Source of the DNA: Nocardioides speluncae
GTDB taxonomy: Bacteria > Actinomycetota > Actinomycetes > Propionibacteriales > Nocardioidaceae
Reading direction: 5' to 3'
DNA: 64,000 nucleotides
NCBI RefSeq assembly: GCF_003121585.1
Contig: NZ_QEOO01000016.1
Span: 62,001-126,000, forward strand
Part shown: positions 16,759 to 24,773 of the stretch, one piece after another
Numbering within the stretch: position 1 is the stretch's first letter
Layout: the number at the start of each line of letters is the position of its first letter
Translations under genes and position numbers: made by a program
Notes under the pieces: model-generated
Databases searched by the model: none
What the model was told of the DNA's origin: nothing
What the model saw: only the letters and a program-made list of their open reading frames with translations

Positions 16759-16834
16759 GCGGATGTAGCTCAGTTGGTAGAGCGCGACCTTCCCAAGGTC
16801 GATGTCGCGAGTTCGAGCCTCGTCATCCGCTCCA
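16759..16834 (+). tRNA. tRNA-Gly (anticodon CCC)
   Basis: Complete cloverleaf: acceptor GCGGATG/CATCCGC, D-arm GCTC...GAGC, anticodon stem CGACC/GGTCG with loop TTCCCAA (anticodon CCC), T-arm GCGAG-TTCGAGC-CTCGT with one G-U pair, discriminator U at 16831. The terminal CCA (16832-16834) is encoded. Confidence 0.97.
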
Positions 16835-16838
16835 AACG

Positions 16839-16870
16839 AACGGCCCGGCAGCCTCCACTGCCGGGCCGTT
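16839..16870 (+). terminator. Terminator of tRNA-Gly
   Basis: Perfect 13-bp stem AACGGCCCGGCAG/CTGCCGGGCCGTT (16839-16851 and 16858-16870) with a 6-nt loop, five bases after the encoded CCA, followed by CTGTCTG. Confidence 0.85.
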
Positions 16871-16894
16871 CTGTCTGGTGGTGGCCCGGGCAGT

Positions 16895-16984
16895 TTCACT
16901 AGGTACCTAGTGAATTTGTCCCAGCCCGTCGGAAGTTTCCTGCGGGGAAGGCCGGTTTCACTAGGTACCTAGTGAAACCGGCCT
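16895..16984. repeat. Two CTAGGTACCTAG palindromes
   Basis: Copy 1 is a 20-bp perfect palindrome TTCACTAGGTACCTAGTGAA at 16895-16914. Copy 2 is a 36-bp perfect palindrome at 16949-16984 with the same core plus GGCCGG flanks complementary to each other. The outer arms differ from the copies at 6195 and 38591 but stay self-complementary where present. They lie between the tRNA terminator and the peptidase gene at 17068. Confidence 0.85.
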
Positions 16985-17067
16985 ACTTGTGGGGTTCTTG
17001 ACGCTTTGTGTGACTCAAGGGACAGTAGTTAGCGATCACTAGTCGCCAATATGCGAGGACTTCCCCC

Positions 17068-18267
17068 ATGCCCCGCCGTCGCACGATCGCCATCGGTGCT
17101 CTCGCCGCAGCGCTGGCCGTGAGCCCGTTCCTCCCCAACGCGAGTACGCCGCTGCCGAGCATCAGCGGCTCCGGAAGCACGCCCAAGCCCGACGCCCAGG
17201 CATTCTCCCTCGACGCGGCTACAGCCGGCGCGGGCGAGGTCACGCCGGCGATGCAGGCAGAGATCGACCGCGTAATCGCCGCCGGCTGGCGCAGCGCCCG
17301 CCCGGCCAAGGCGCTGCCGAGCGACCTGGCGACCAGCGCGGTCCGGTGCGCGACGTTCGAGGGCCAGCGGTACTGCCTGCACACCGGCTGGACGACCAGC
17401 TCGGAGGCCGAGGTCCAGCGGCGCACGGCCGTCGCCGCGCGGACGGCGGACCGGACCGCCGCGAGCACGACGGCCACCGGCGACCAGGACGCGCTGGCCA
17501 CGCTGCGCCGGTACGCCGCGATGTCGCCGCTGGCGCGGGCGAAGGCCGAGCGGGCCGAGCTGACCGCGGCGGCCAAGTCGGTGGCGAAGGTCTGGCTGAC
17601 CCGCCACCTCGACCAGGGCGTTGCCCTGCCGACCGGCTTCCTGGCCCGGCACCCGGAGGTCCGGGTTCCGACCGCCCGCGAGGCGCGGGCCGCGACGACG
17701 TACCCGGAGAAGACCACCATCCTCGACCCGGAGCAGGTCGCCGAGCAGACCCGCACCTACTACTGCGGCCCGACCTCGATGCAGATGATCGAGTGGGGCT
17801 GGTCGGGCACCGAGAACTCCCAGGAGTACTGGGCCAAGCGGCTCGGCACCACCACCAGCGGCTCCTCGATCTACGAGATGGTCCGGGTCACCAACGAGGC
17901 GACCGGGTACGACAACGAGGACCGGGCGGGCACCTACATCACCCTCGACATCGGCGACTACACCTGGCCCAAGTGGTGGCAGCTGCAGGTCCGCCACATC
18001 GCCGGCTACCGGGCGCCGGTGATCCTGCACCCGATCCTGCTCAAGCGCTTCTACCCCTACCTCGACGAGGACGCCTCCGGCCACTACCAGGTCGGCCGCG
18101 GCTACAACGCGAACGGCGACGACGTGAACCTGATCAGCTTCTTCGAGCCGTGGAACCAGGCCCGCTTCGACCCCTCGGAGCCGTCCATCGCGCGGGTGCA
18201 GTGGCGGCAGGCGTACAAGAGCTACCGGGCCAACCTCGCCCACCCGGCCCACAACATCGGGGTGTGA
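17068..18267 (+). CDS. Secreted C39-like cysteine peptidase family protein
   Basis: 399 residues. A Sec signal peptide (RRRTIAIGALAAALAVSPFL) is followed by a helical pro-like region of about 180 residues. The C-terminal domain resembles peptidase C39-like (PF13529 type): YYCGPTSMQMIEWGWSG holds the candidate catalytic Cys near residue 232, and GHYQVGRGYN holds the candidate His. No double-glycine transporter module is present, so it is not a bacteriocin exporter. The substrate is unknown. The lipoprotein at 18270 follows after 2 bp and is probably co-transcribed. Confidence 0.8.
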   Translation: MPRRRTIAIGALAAALAVSPFLPNASTPLPSISGSGSTPKPDAQAFSLDAATAGAGEVTPAMQAEIDRVIAAGWRSARPAKALPSDLATSAVRCATFEGQRYCLHTGWTTSSEAEVQRRTAVAARTADRTAASTTATGDQDALATLRRYAAMSPLARAKAERAELTAAAKSVAKVWLTRHLDQGVALPTGFLARHPEVRVPTAREARAATTYPEKTTILDPEQVAEQTRTYYCGPTSMQMIEWGWSGTENSQEYWAKRLGTTTSGSSIYEMVRVTNEATGYDNEDRAGTYITLDIGDYTWPKWWQLQVRHIAGYRAPVILHPILLKRFYPYLDEDASGHYQVGRGYNANGDDVNLISFFEPWNQARFDPSEPSIARVQWRQAYKSYRANLAHPAHNIGV

Positions 18268-18269
18268 GG

Positions 18270-19361
18270 GTGCGAACTTGGTACGCCGCGACGGCGGCGC
18301 TGCTGACCCTGCTCGTCGCCGGCTGCTCGTCGTCCGACGACGACCCCCAGCGCGTCGCCGACCCGGACGGCACCGGTAGCAGCAAGCCGGACGGCGGCAC
18401 CGCCGCCAAGCCGGCAGTCGCCGACGCGAAGCAGGTGCTGCTGGACTGGCAGCCGGCCGGCGACGGCGTCGAGCCGGCGGTCACCCGGTCCGGCGAGTGG
18501 GCGCTCAGTGTCGCGACCGACGGCGCCACCGCCACCCTCGACGGACCGACGCCGCGCACGATCAAGGCCGGTCCCGGGCGCCGGGTCAGCGACGTACAGC
18601 TCACCGACGCCTGGGCGCTGGTCGTTGCCCAGGACGAGCAGGAGGTCCGACCGGCGACCGCGACCCTGGTCGAGCTGGCCACCGGCAAAGAGTCGGTCGT
18701 CGACGGCGAGTCGGACCCGCCGACGACCACCGGCGGCGACTGGTCGCTCGGCGCGGCAGCCGTGCTGCGGCCGACGATGGACGAGAAGGGCGGCTACTGC
18801 CTGGTGTCCACCGACCCGGCGACCTCGGAGTCGGCGCTGCCGTACTGCGCAGAGCCGGGCACCGGCTTCCGCGACGTCCGCGCCAGCCCGTACGGCGTCA
18901 CCATCACCGCCTTCGACGACGCCCAGCCGATCAGCTGCCGCACGCCGACCCGGGTCGACGCCGACCAGCCGCGGCCGCTCCCCGACATCCCCGAGTGCAA
19001 GGGCGCCGAGTCGGTGCTCACCGAGCAGGGCGCGGTCTGGGCGGTGGTCGAGAAGGAGCAGCGCTACGAGGCGGCCCATTACTTCGCGTCGTACGACGGC
19101 GCCTTCTTCGACCTCGGCGCCGGCACCACCGGCTCGCTGATCTGGTGCGGCGACTCGGCGTGGTTCGTGCGCGACACGCAGAAGGACAAGGACAAGGCGC
19201 GGCTGATGCGGTGGGCGCCCGGCGGCACGCTCGAGGTGGCCTACGAGTCGCCGGGCGTCGGCGCCGGATTCCTGGAGGCGCCGCGCTGCGGCGGCGACTC
19301 GATCACCCTCACCGCCCTCGGCGAGGGCGGTGACGAGCAGGTCACCGCGCGACTGAGCTGA
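18270..19361 (+). CDS. Lipoprotein of unknown function
   Basis: 363 residues from GTG 18270, two bases after the peptidase stop. Lipobox L-V-A-G-C with the cysteine near residue 18 (LLTLLVAGCSSSDDD), then a polar Asp/Gly linker and a beta-rich domain of repeated short strands (WALSVATDGATATLDG, WALVVAQDEQEV, GAVWAVVEKEQ). The pattern suggests a beta-propeller-like fold, but no family was recognised. Tight linkage suggests it works with the C39-like peptidase. Its 3' end overlaps the convergent hydrolase gene by 20 bp. Confidence 0.75.
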   Translation: MRTWYAATAALLTLLVAGCSSSDDDPQRVADPDGTGSSKPDGGTAAKPAVADAKQVLLDWQPAGDGVEPAVTRSGEWALSVATDGATATLDGPTPRTIKAGPGRRVSDVQLTDAWALVVAQDEQEVRPATATLVELATGKESVVDGESDPPTTTGGDWSLGAAAVLRPTMDEKGGYCLVSTDPATSESALPYCAEPGTGFRDVRASPYGVTITAFDDAQPISCRTPTRVDADQPRPLPDIPECKGAESVLTEQGAVWAVVEKEQRYEAAHYFASYDGAFFDLGAGTTGSLIWCGDSAWFVRDTQKDKDKARLMRWAPGGTLEVAYESPGVGAGFLEAPRCGGDSITLTALGEGGDEQVTARLS

Positions 19362-20181
19362 GGAACCGCAGGAAGTCCTTGCGGTACTGCGGCTCCACCT
19401 CCTGGCTACCGAACATCGACGCGCCGTGGTCGGCGCCGTCGTAGGCGACGTACTCGGCCTTGGCGGTGGCCTTGGCGAACCCTCGGTACTCGGCCTGATC
19501 GGTGTCGCCCTGGGTCGACAGGTAGAGCACCGGCACCTTGATCCGGCCAACCAGCCCGGCTAACGGGGCCGGGTCGGGTCCGCTGTAGAGACCGTCGAAC
19601 CACACGCCGCTGACCGGTACGACGGCGTCGCCGTTGAAGTCCGGGCGCGCGGCCGCCGCAAGGACGACCGCCCCGCCGCGTGACTCACCGACCGCAGTCA
19701 CGGTCGTCGCGCCGCGCTCTCGCAGCTCGGCGACAGCAGCCACGACGTCGACGTCCAGCGCGAACTCGTTGTCGAGGTTGCAGCCGCTGTCGCCCTGGCA
19801 GCGGCTGTCGATCGCGAGCACGTGGAAGCCGTCTTTGGCCAGCGCGGCCGCGACCATCGCCCAGTTGCACAGCCCGTCGCTTGACGTGCCCGGGACGAGT
19901 ACGACGCCCTTCGGGCCGCTGCCAAGCTCCGCGCCGTACAGCTCCACACCGTCCTCGGTCTTGAATGTCACCGCTGTCGGCTCGGCCGGCGCAAAGTCCG
20001 GCGCCAGCGTCGCCGGGCAGCGCTCGGCCACCGGCTCCCGTGGTTGAGCCGTGGTGGGATCGGTCGGCGCAGTCGTCGGCGAGGACGGGTCCGCGGCCGA
20101 GCCGTTCGGATCATCGGCGTCCCCGCCACAAGCGGCGACGAGCAGCAATGCTCCGGCAGCGAAGACGAGTCTGAGGTTCAT
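19342..20181 (-). CDS. Alpha/beta-hydrolase lipoprotein
   Basis: 279 residues. Lipobox L-V-A-A-C near residue 18 (LLLVAACGGDADDPNG) and a Ser/Thr/Pro-rich linker, then an alpha/beta hydrolase domain. Visible are nucleophile elbow GESRGG, a preceding HGxxSD-like segment (VLVPGTSSDGLCNWAM) and a terminal His in YDGADHGASMF. It resembles dienelactone-hydrolase or prolyl-oligopeptidase-like esterases, anchored outside the membrane. Divergent from the PadR regulator; the intergenic PadR box could control both. Confidence 0.83.
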   Translation of the reverse strand: MNLRLVFAAGALLLVAACGGDADDPNGSAADPSSPTTAPTDPTTAQPREPVAERCPATLAPDFAPAEPTAVTFKTEDGVELYGAELGSGPKGVVLVPGTSSDGLCNWAMVAAALAKDGFHVLAIDSRCQGDSGCNLDNEFALDVDVVAAVAELRERGATTVTAVGESRGGAVVLAAAARPDFNGDAVVPVSGVWFDGLYSGPDPAPLAGLVGRIKVPVLYLSTQGDTDQAEYRGFAKATAKAEYVAYDGADHGASMFGSQEVEPQYRKDFLRFLSSVAR

Positions 20182-20192
20182 GAGACGGGATG

Positions 20193-20212
20193 CTATGTCA
20201 AAACTGACATAG
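20193..20212. promoter_or_regulatory. PadR-type operator ATGT-N8-ACAT
   Basis: The 20-bp inverted repeat CTATGTCAAAACTGACATAG contains the PadR consensus ATGT-N8-ACAT exactly (20195-20210). It lies between the divergent hydrolase (start 20181) and padR-like gene (start 20241). Confidence 0.82.
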
Positions 20213-20240
20213 TTGGGCCGGGCTATGCGAACCTGTGACC

Positions 20241-20795
20241 ATGCGGCTGCGCCACGTGCTGCTCGTGCTGATCGCGGAGCGGCCCCACACCGGGTACGAC
20301 GTCACCCAGCGGATGCAGAAGACGATGTCGATGATCTGGAGCGCCCACCACAGCCAGATCTACCCCGAGCTCGCGGCCATGGAAGCCGACGGCCTGCTCA
20401 CCTGCGAGGCCGGCGCCGGTCCCGGCCCGCGTGAGAAGAAGACCTACACCGTCACCGAGGCCGGCCGCCATGAGCTGCGCATCTGGCTCGGCTCGCCGTA
20501 CCAGCCGAGGGCGCCGAAGGACGAGCTGGTGCTTCGCGCCTTCGCGGCGGCCTCGGCCGACCCCGCCGAGCTGGCCGCGGTCTACGAGGAGGAGACCAGG
20601 CAGATCGAGGGCCGGCTGGCGAGGTACGCGACGATCCGTGCCGAGGTCGAGGAGTCGGGCCACACCGACGACCCGACCCGCCCCGAGTTCGGCCACCTGC
20701 TCTCACTGCTGCACGGCATCGCGGTCGCCGAGGCCCGGCTCGTGTGGTGCCGCGACACCGTCCGCCGGCTGCGCGCCGCCGACCTCGTACGCTGA
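20241..20795 (+). CDS. PadR-family transcriptional regulator
   Basis: 184 residues from ATG 20241; GTG 20235 in frame is an alternative. N-terminal winged helix (LRHVLLVLIAERPHTGYDVT through HSQIYPELAAMEADGLLTCE) and a C-terminal dimerising helical domain (PadR C-terminal family, LVLRAFAAASADPAELAAVY). It likely represses its own promoter and the divergent hydrolase through the box at 20193-20212. The inducer is unknown. Confidence 0.93.
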   Translation: MRLRHVLLVLIAERPHTGYDVTQRMQKTMSMIWSAHHSQIYPELAAMEADGLLTCEAGAGPGPREKKTYTVTEAGRHELRIWLGSPYQPRAPKDELVLRAFAAASADPAELAAVYEEETRQIEGRLARYATIRAEVEESGHTDDPTRPEFGHLLSLLHGIAVAEARLVWCRDTVRRLRAADLVR

Positions 20796-20799
20796 CGCG

Positions 20800-21432
20800 G
20801 TGAGTGACTTCGCCGGTTTCCCTGTCGCCGCCCTGGACTTCTACGACGACCTGGAGATGGACAACACCAAGTCGTACTGGACCAAGCACAAGGCGGTGTA
20901 CGACGAGGCGGTCAAGGCGCCGATGGTCGCCCTCTGTGCTGCGCTGGAGCCGGAGTTCGGGGCCGCCAAGATCTTCCGCCCGTACCGCGACGTGCGCTTC
21001 GCCAAGGACAAGACGCCGTACAAGACCAGCCAAGGCGCGTACGTCGCGATCGCGCCGGCGACAGGATGGTACGTCCAGATCTCGGCGCAGGGTGTCCGCA
21101 CCGGCGCCGGCTTCTACGAGGCCAGCGGCGAGCGGCTGGCCGCGTTCCGCGACGCCATCGCCGACGACCGCACCGGCCCGGTCCTCGAGAGGATCGTCCG
21201 CAAGATCGAGAGGGCCGGCTTCGAGATCGGTGGCGACCGGCTCAAGACCTCGCCGCGCGGGTACGACGGCGACCATCCCCGGATCGAGCTGCTCCGCCAC
21301 AAGCAGCTGTTCGCCGGCCACACCATCGGCTTCGAGCCGGTGATCCACACCGCCGACCTGCTCGACGAGGTACGCCGCGACTGGCAGCAGCTCCGCCCGC
21401 TCGTCGACTGGCTCACCCGGCTCAGCGAGTGA
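20800..21432 (+). CDS. DUF2461 family protein
   Basis: 210 residues from GTG 20800, with TACGCT six bases upstream as a leaderless -10 element. Diagnostic DUF2461 (TIGR02453) segments are FYDDLEMDNTKSYWTKHK, KIFRPYRDVRFAKDKTPYKT, QGAYVAIA and GYDGDHPRIELLRHKQL. The biochemical function of this widespread cytoplasmic family is unknown. It starts five bases after the padR-like stop and is probably regulated with it. Confidence 0.92.
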   Translation: MSDFAGFPVAALDFYDDLEMDNTKSYWTKHKAVYDEAVKAPMVALCAALEPEFGAAKIFRPYRDVRFAKDKTPYKTSQGAYVAIAPATGWYVQISAQGVRTGAGFYEASGERLAAFRDAIADDRTGPVLERIVRKIERAGFEIGGDRLKTSPRGYDGDHPRIELLRHKQLFAGHTIGFEPVIHTADLLDEVRRDWQQLRPLVDWLTRLSE

Positions 21433-21463
21433 CCGCCAGCTCAGGAAGCACCCCGCTCCACGC

Positions 21464-22477
21464 CTAAGCCACGGTGTGGAAGGCCTGCTTGCGCTCCCAG
21501 TGCCAGTCGCCAGGCAGGTCCGGCCGCTCCCAGATCGCCTTGACCAGACCGTAGCTGGCGATGTCCATGTCGTAGCGCCGGTCGGGCCGGTGCGGCGAGT
21601 CGGGCGAGACGAACTGGTAGATCATCGTCGAGTGCAGGTCCATCGAGCCGAAGACCTCGAGGACCTCGGCGAAGTACCGCGCCTGCGTCGCCTCGCTGCG
21701 CACGACGCCGGGCTTCACCTCCGGCAGCGGCTTGGAGTAGTCGACGACGTACCAGCCCATGCCGCCGCGCTTCGGCGCGTCCACGAACGTGCACGAGCCG
21801 CACTCCGTGATCGCCACCGGCTTGCCCCAGCGGCGGTAGGCCGCGAGGTCCTTGGCGTACGCCGCCCGGTCGCGGCCGTGGTACGCGTAGTAGTCGACGC
21901 TGACGATGTCGAACAGGTCCCAGTCGACCTCATCGCCGTCGGCCGCGCCGTACGAGATGTTGCCGTCGAAGACCGAGCGGGCCGTCTTCGCGGACCGGGC
22001 GATGAAGCTGTCGAGGCCCGCTGCATCTTCTGCGGGTCAAAGCGGCCGCTGGTGAGGTTCTCGATCCGCTCCAGGGTGTGGGCACCGGGGACGATGCCGG
22101 GCGTGAAGAGGTAGAACTCGCAGCCGACGCTCAGATCGATCTCGGCGCCCTGGCGCCGCGGCGGCCAGCCGGCCCACTCCACTGCCGAAGACAGTGACCG
22201 AGGTGGCATGCAGCTCGTCCTTGATCACCCTGAGGTCCGCGCGCATCCGGTCGGCGTTCCAGCTCGTCCCGTGGTACTCCCCGTCGATGACCTCGTAGTT
22301 CACGCCTCGATACCTCGGCCCGCGCGGCTTCTCCGACCTGCGCACGCTCGGCCCGCCATCGCCGCCGTCGTCCTGGCAGCCCGTCAGTAGCGCGCCGGAG
22401 GCGACCGCCACCCCTGCGGCGCCCACCCCGGACAGGAACTGCCCCCGACTGATCTCGTTGGTTCCCATGCCCTTCAC
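21464..22477 (-). pseudogene. Frameshifted glycoside-hydrolase-like lipoprotein gene
   Basis: Three consecutive pieces of one protein lie in alternating frames. Piece 1 (22477 leftward) has a twin-arginine-free signal and lipobox TGC (GALLTGCQDDGG), then RYRGVNYEVIDGEYHGTSW and HATSVTVFGSGVGRLAAAA. The frame then changes near 22145-22165 to AEIDLSVGCEFYLFTPGIVP, and again near 22024-22030 back to the first frame (AGLDSFIARSAKTARSVFDG ... VDYYAYHGRD ... PVAITECGSC). The content suggests a TIM-barrel glycoside-hydrolase-like lipoprotein, with the Glu of ITE a candidate catalytic acid; the exact family is not recognised. Each shift is a single base within a GC-rich tract, so sequencing error remains possible. 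Confidence 0.72.
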
Positions 22478-22596
22478 CCTGGCCGCGGACCGGCCGGCGA
22501 GGCATCGGCCGATCGGCTGGGCAGCGGCGACTCACGTCGGCGCCGACCGCGACTTTCGTCGTACCGGGGTCCGGCACCGTCGGGCCGAGCAGGCAG

Positions 22597-23049
22597 CTAC
22601 TCCTTGCGAGCCGTGGCCATCGCCCGCTCCGGCTCCCAGAACGCGCGCATCGTGGCCACCCGGCCGTCGTCGCGGACCTGGTAGACCATCACCAGGTCGG
22701 TGTCGACCACGGTGCCGTCGGCGAACCGGGTGGTAATGGTGCCGGTGTTCGCGCAGTGCACGCCGTTGGCGTGCGAGTCGTGGATGGTGAAGGTGAACTC
22801 GTCGACCGGCGAGATCGCCAGCTCCCAGAACGCGCGGATCGCGTCGTGGCCCCGGTGACCCTTGCCCTCCGGGTCGAACATCGACGGCCCCACCGGGTCC
22901 TCGATCACCGCGTCCTCGGCGTACACCTTGAGCCACGACTCCAGGTCGCCGTTGGCCACCGCGGTGTACGACGCCTGCGACGCCCGGCGAGCCGGGTGGT
23001 CGTGGTTGGGCGCGTTCCAGATGATGTGCTTGTCGAGCTCCTCAGCCAT
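22597..23049 (-). CDS. NTF2/SnoaL-like protein (ketosteroid-isomerase-like fold)
   Basis: 150 residues, family length for SnoaL-like/NTF2 domains. N-terminal helix with ASQASYTAVANGDLESWLKV, then YAEDAVIEDPVG (the conserved position of the catalytic-site Asp in this superfamily), GHRGHDAIRAFWE, and strands TGTITTRFADGT and TDLVMVYQVRDDGRVATMRA. Superfamily members include isomerases, hydratases and cyclases, so the reaction is open. A perfect KstR-type box 18 bp upstream suggests a role in sterol or steroid catabolism (inference). Confidence 0.85.
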   Translation of the reverse strand: MAEELDKHIIWNAPNHDHPARRASQASYTAVANGDLESWLKVYAEDAVIEDPVGPSMFDPEGKGHRGHDAIRAFWELAISPVDEFTFTIHDSHANGVHCANTGTITTRFADGTVVDTDLVMVYQVRDDGRVATMRAFWEPERAMATARKE

Positions 23050-23066
23050 GCCGGCCAGCCTAGAAC

Positions 23067-23080
23067 TGAAACGTGTTCTA
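23067..23080. promoter_or_regulatory. KstR-like operator
   Basis: TGAAACGTGTTCTA matches the mycobacterial KstR motif TNNAACNNGTTNNA at every fixed position. It lies 18-31 bp upstream of the NTF2-like start. An overlapping longer inverted repeat TAGAAC-N8-GTTCTA begins at 23061. Confidence 0.65.
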
Positions 23081-23160
23081 TGACAAAGGCCACCGTCTCA
23101 TTTCGCCGTACGACGCGCCCCGTTCACCCTGAATCCGCTGTGCCGTGCGACGGTGCGCGC

Positions 23161-24318
23161 ATGGCACGACGCAAGGCCTTCGTCCACATCGGACTCAACG
23201 GCACCGGCACCGCGTTCCTCGACGGCGCGCTCGCCACGCACGCCGAGTCGCTCCGTGAGAGCGGGCTGGCGCTGGCCGCCGGCTCCGCCGAGGAGATGTT
23301 CCTCGCCGCTGTCGAGATCACCCGCGACCACCGGGCCTGGGACCTGCACCGGGCCGACGTCGAGGGCGCCTGGGCCCGGATCTGCCGGCGCGGCGTCAAG
23401 GCCAGGTCGGACTTCCTGGTCACCCAGGACCTGCTCGCCGGCGCTACCAAGGACCAGGCGGCCCTGCTGCTCGACGGCCTCGCGGGCCTGGAGGCGCACC
23501 TGATCGTCACCGTCCGCGACCCGGCGAGCACCCTGCTCGGCGAGTGGGAGGAGGCGACGAAGGCCGGCCAGTCGGTGTCGTTCCGCCGCTTCCAGGAACG
23601 CGTGATGGACCCGGCACGCGCCCACGACGACGCCGCCAGCTTTTGGTTGGCCCAGGAGCTTTCCGAGGTGCTCGACCGCTGGGCGGCCCGGCTCAACCCG
23701 CAGCGGGTGCACATCGTCGTGGTCCCGCGCGACGGCGATATCCGCGGCGCGATCTGGACCGCGCTCGGCATCATCACCGGCTTCGACGCGGAGGCGCTGG
23801 CCCTGCCGGGTGTCGACGCGGCACCGGCCGGCCTGGGCCGCCGCGAGCTGTCGGTGCTGCGCAGCGTCAACAAGTCGATCGACGGCCGGATCAGCGGCCA
23901 GCTGCGGCGTACCGTCCTCAAGCGCTTCTTTGCCGAACGGGTCCTGACAAGCGGGCCTGACCGGTCGACCACAAGGGGTCTAACTCGCGCGGGCCTCGTA
24001 CCCCCTGACCTGTACGACGACCTGCTGGTGCTCTCCGAGCGCTGGAACAAGAAGATCCTCGACGCCGGGTACGACGTCCACGGCAACCTCGACAACCTGC
24101 TCCCCGCCGTGCCGGACAAGCGGGCCCTACTCCCCGACGACGTCCCCGCGAAGGACCAGCTGCAGACCACCACCGACGCCCTTGCCGACGTCCTGGTCGA
24201 AGTCGCCCGGCTGCGCGAGCACAACGAGCGCCTCGAGGTGCGCAACGCCAAGCTGGAGAAGAAGCGGAAGAAGCTCAAGCGCAAGCTCAAGCTCGCCGCG
24301 ACCGATCCCGGGCCTTAG
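23161..24318 (+). CDS. Sulfotransferase-like protein with basic coiled-coil tail
   Basis: 385 residues. The N-terminus AFVHIGLNGTGTAFLDGAL resembles the 5'-phosphosulfate loop of PAPS-dependent sulfotransferases (PKxGTTxL type). TVRDPASTLLGEW resembles the 3'-phosphate site (RxP...S). Homology is remote; the lysine of the loop is replaced by Asn. The last 60 residues form a strongly charged heptad-like helix (EHNERLEVRNAKLEKKRKKL), predicted coiled coil. No signal peptide. The stop overlaps the convergent Rrf2 gene by four bases. Confidence 0.65.
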   Translation: MARRKAFVHIGLNGTGTAFLDGALATHAESLRESGLALAAGSAEEMFLAAVEITRDHRAWDLHRADVEGAWARICRRGVKARSDFLVTQDLLAGATKDQAALLLDGLAGLEAHLIVTVRDPASTLLGEWEEATKAGQSVSFRRFQERVMDPARAHDDAASFWLAQELSEVLDRWAARLNPQRVHIVVVPRDGDIRGAIWTALGIITGFDAEALALPGVDAAPAGLGRRELSVLRSVNKSIDGRISGQLRRTVLKRFFAERVLTSGPDRSTTRGLTRAGLVPPDLYDDLLVLSERWNKKILDAGYDVHGNLDNLLPAVPDKRALLPDDVPAKDQLQTTTDALADVLVEVARLREHNERLEVRNAKLEKKRKKLKRKLKLAATDPGP

Positions 24319-24773
24319 TGGGGCTGCCAGGCGTCCTCGTCGGAGGTGCGGGACTGGACGGCGTCGGGCAGCTTGCGGTCGGCGAGGGCGCGGATGGAGA
24401 CCATCTCGAACACCTCGCGCAGCGAGTGGCGGGCGGCGATCCAGACGCGCTGGAGCTCGGATGCGGTCTCGTTGTAGGTGACCGCCTCGGGCCGCAGGCC
24501 GTAGACCGACACCAGCGGGCCGTCGACGGCACGAATCACGTCGGCGACGCTGACCTGGTCGGGCTCACGGTTGAGCCGCCAGCCGCCGGACTGGCCCCGC
24601 TGGGAGACCACGATCCCGGCTCGGCGCAGGTCGGCCAGGATGGCCTGGAGGAACCCGTGCGGGATCTCCTGAAGGCGACCGAGCTCCTCGGCGCTCACCG
24701 GGGCGCCGTCGGAGCGGCCGGCCATCTCGATCAGCGCACGCAGGGCGTAGTCGGACTTGGCGGAGACTCGCAT
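24315..24773 (-). CDS. Rrf2-family transcriptional regulator
   Basis: 152 residues. The winged helix at the N-terminus is diagnostic: MRVSAKSDYALRALIEMA, IPHGFLQAILADLRRAGIV and RGQSGGWRL (the Gly-Gly turn of Rrf2 wings), then VSVADVIRAVDGPL. The three cysteines that bind an Fe-S cluster in IscR and NsrR are absent; there are no Cys residues at all. It therefore senses something else, possibly like CymR-type members in sulfur metabolism. Target genes are not evident nearby. Confidence 0.92.
   Translation of the reverse strand: MRVSAKSDYALRALIEMAGRSDGAPVSAEELGRLQEIPHGFLQAILADLRRAGIVVSQRGQSGGWRLNREPDQVSVADVIRAVDGPLVSVYGLRPEAVTYNETASELQRVWIAARHSLREVFEMVSIRALADRKLPDAVQSRTSDEDAWQPH

Noticed and set aside
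16891..16984. Palindromes near tRNA-Gly as attachment sites of an integrated element
   Set aside because: No integrase is present, and the palindromes occur also at 6 kb and 38 kb away from tRNA genes.
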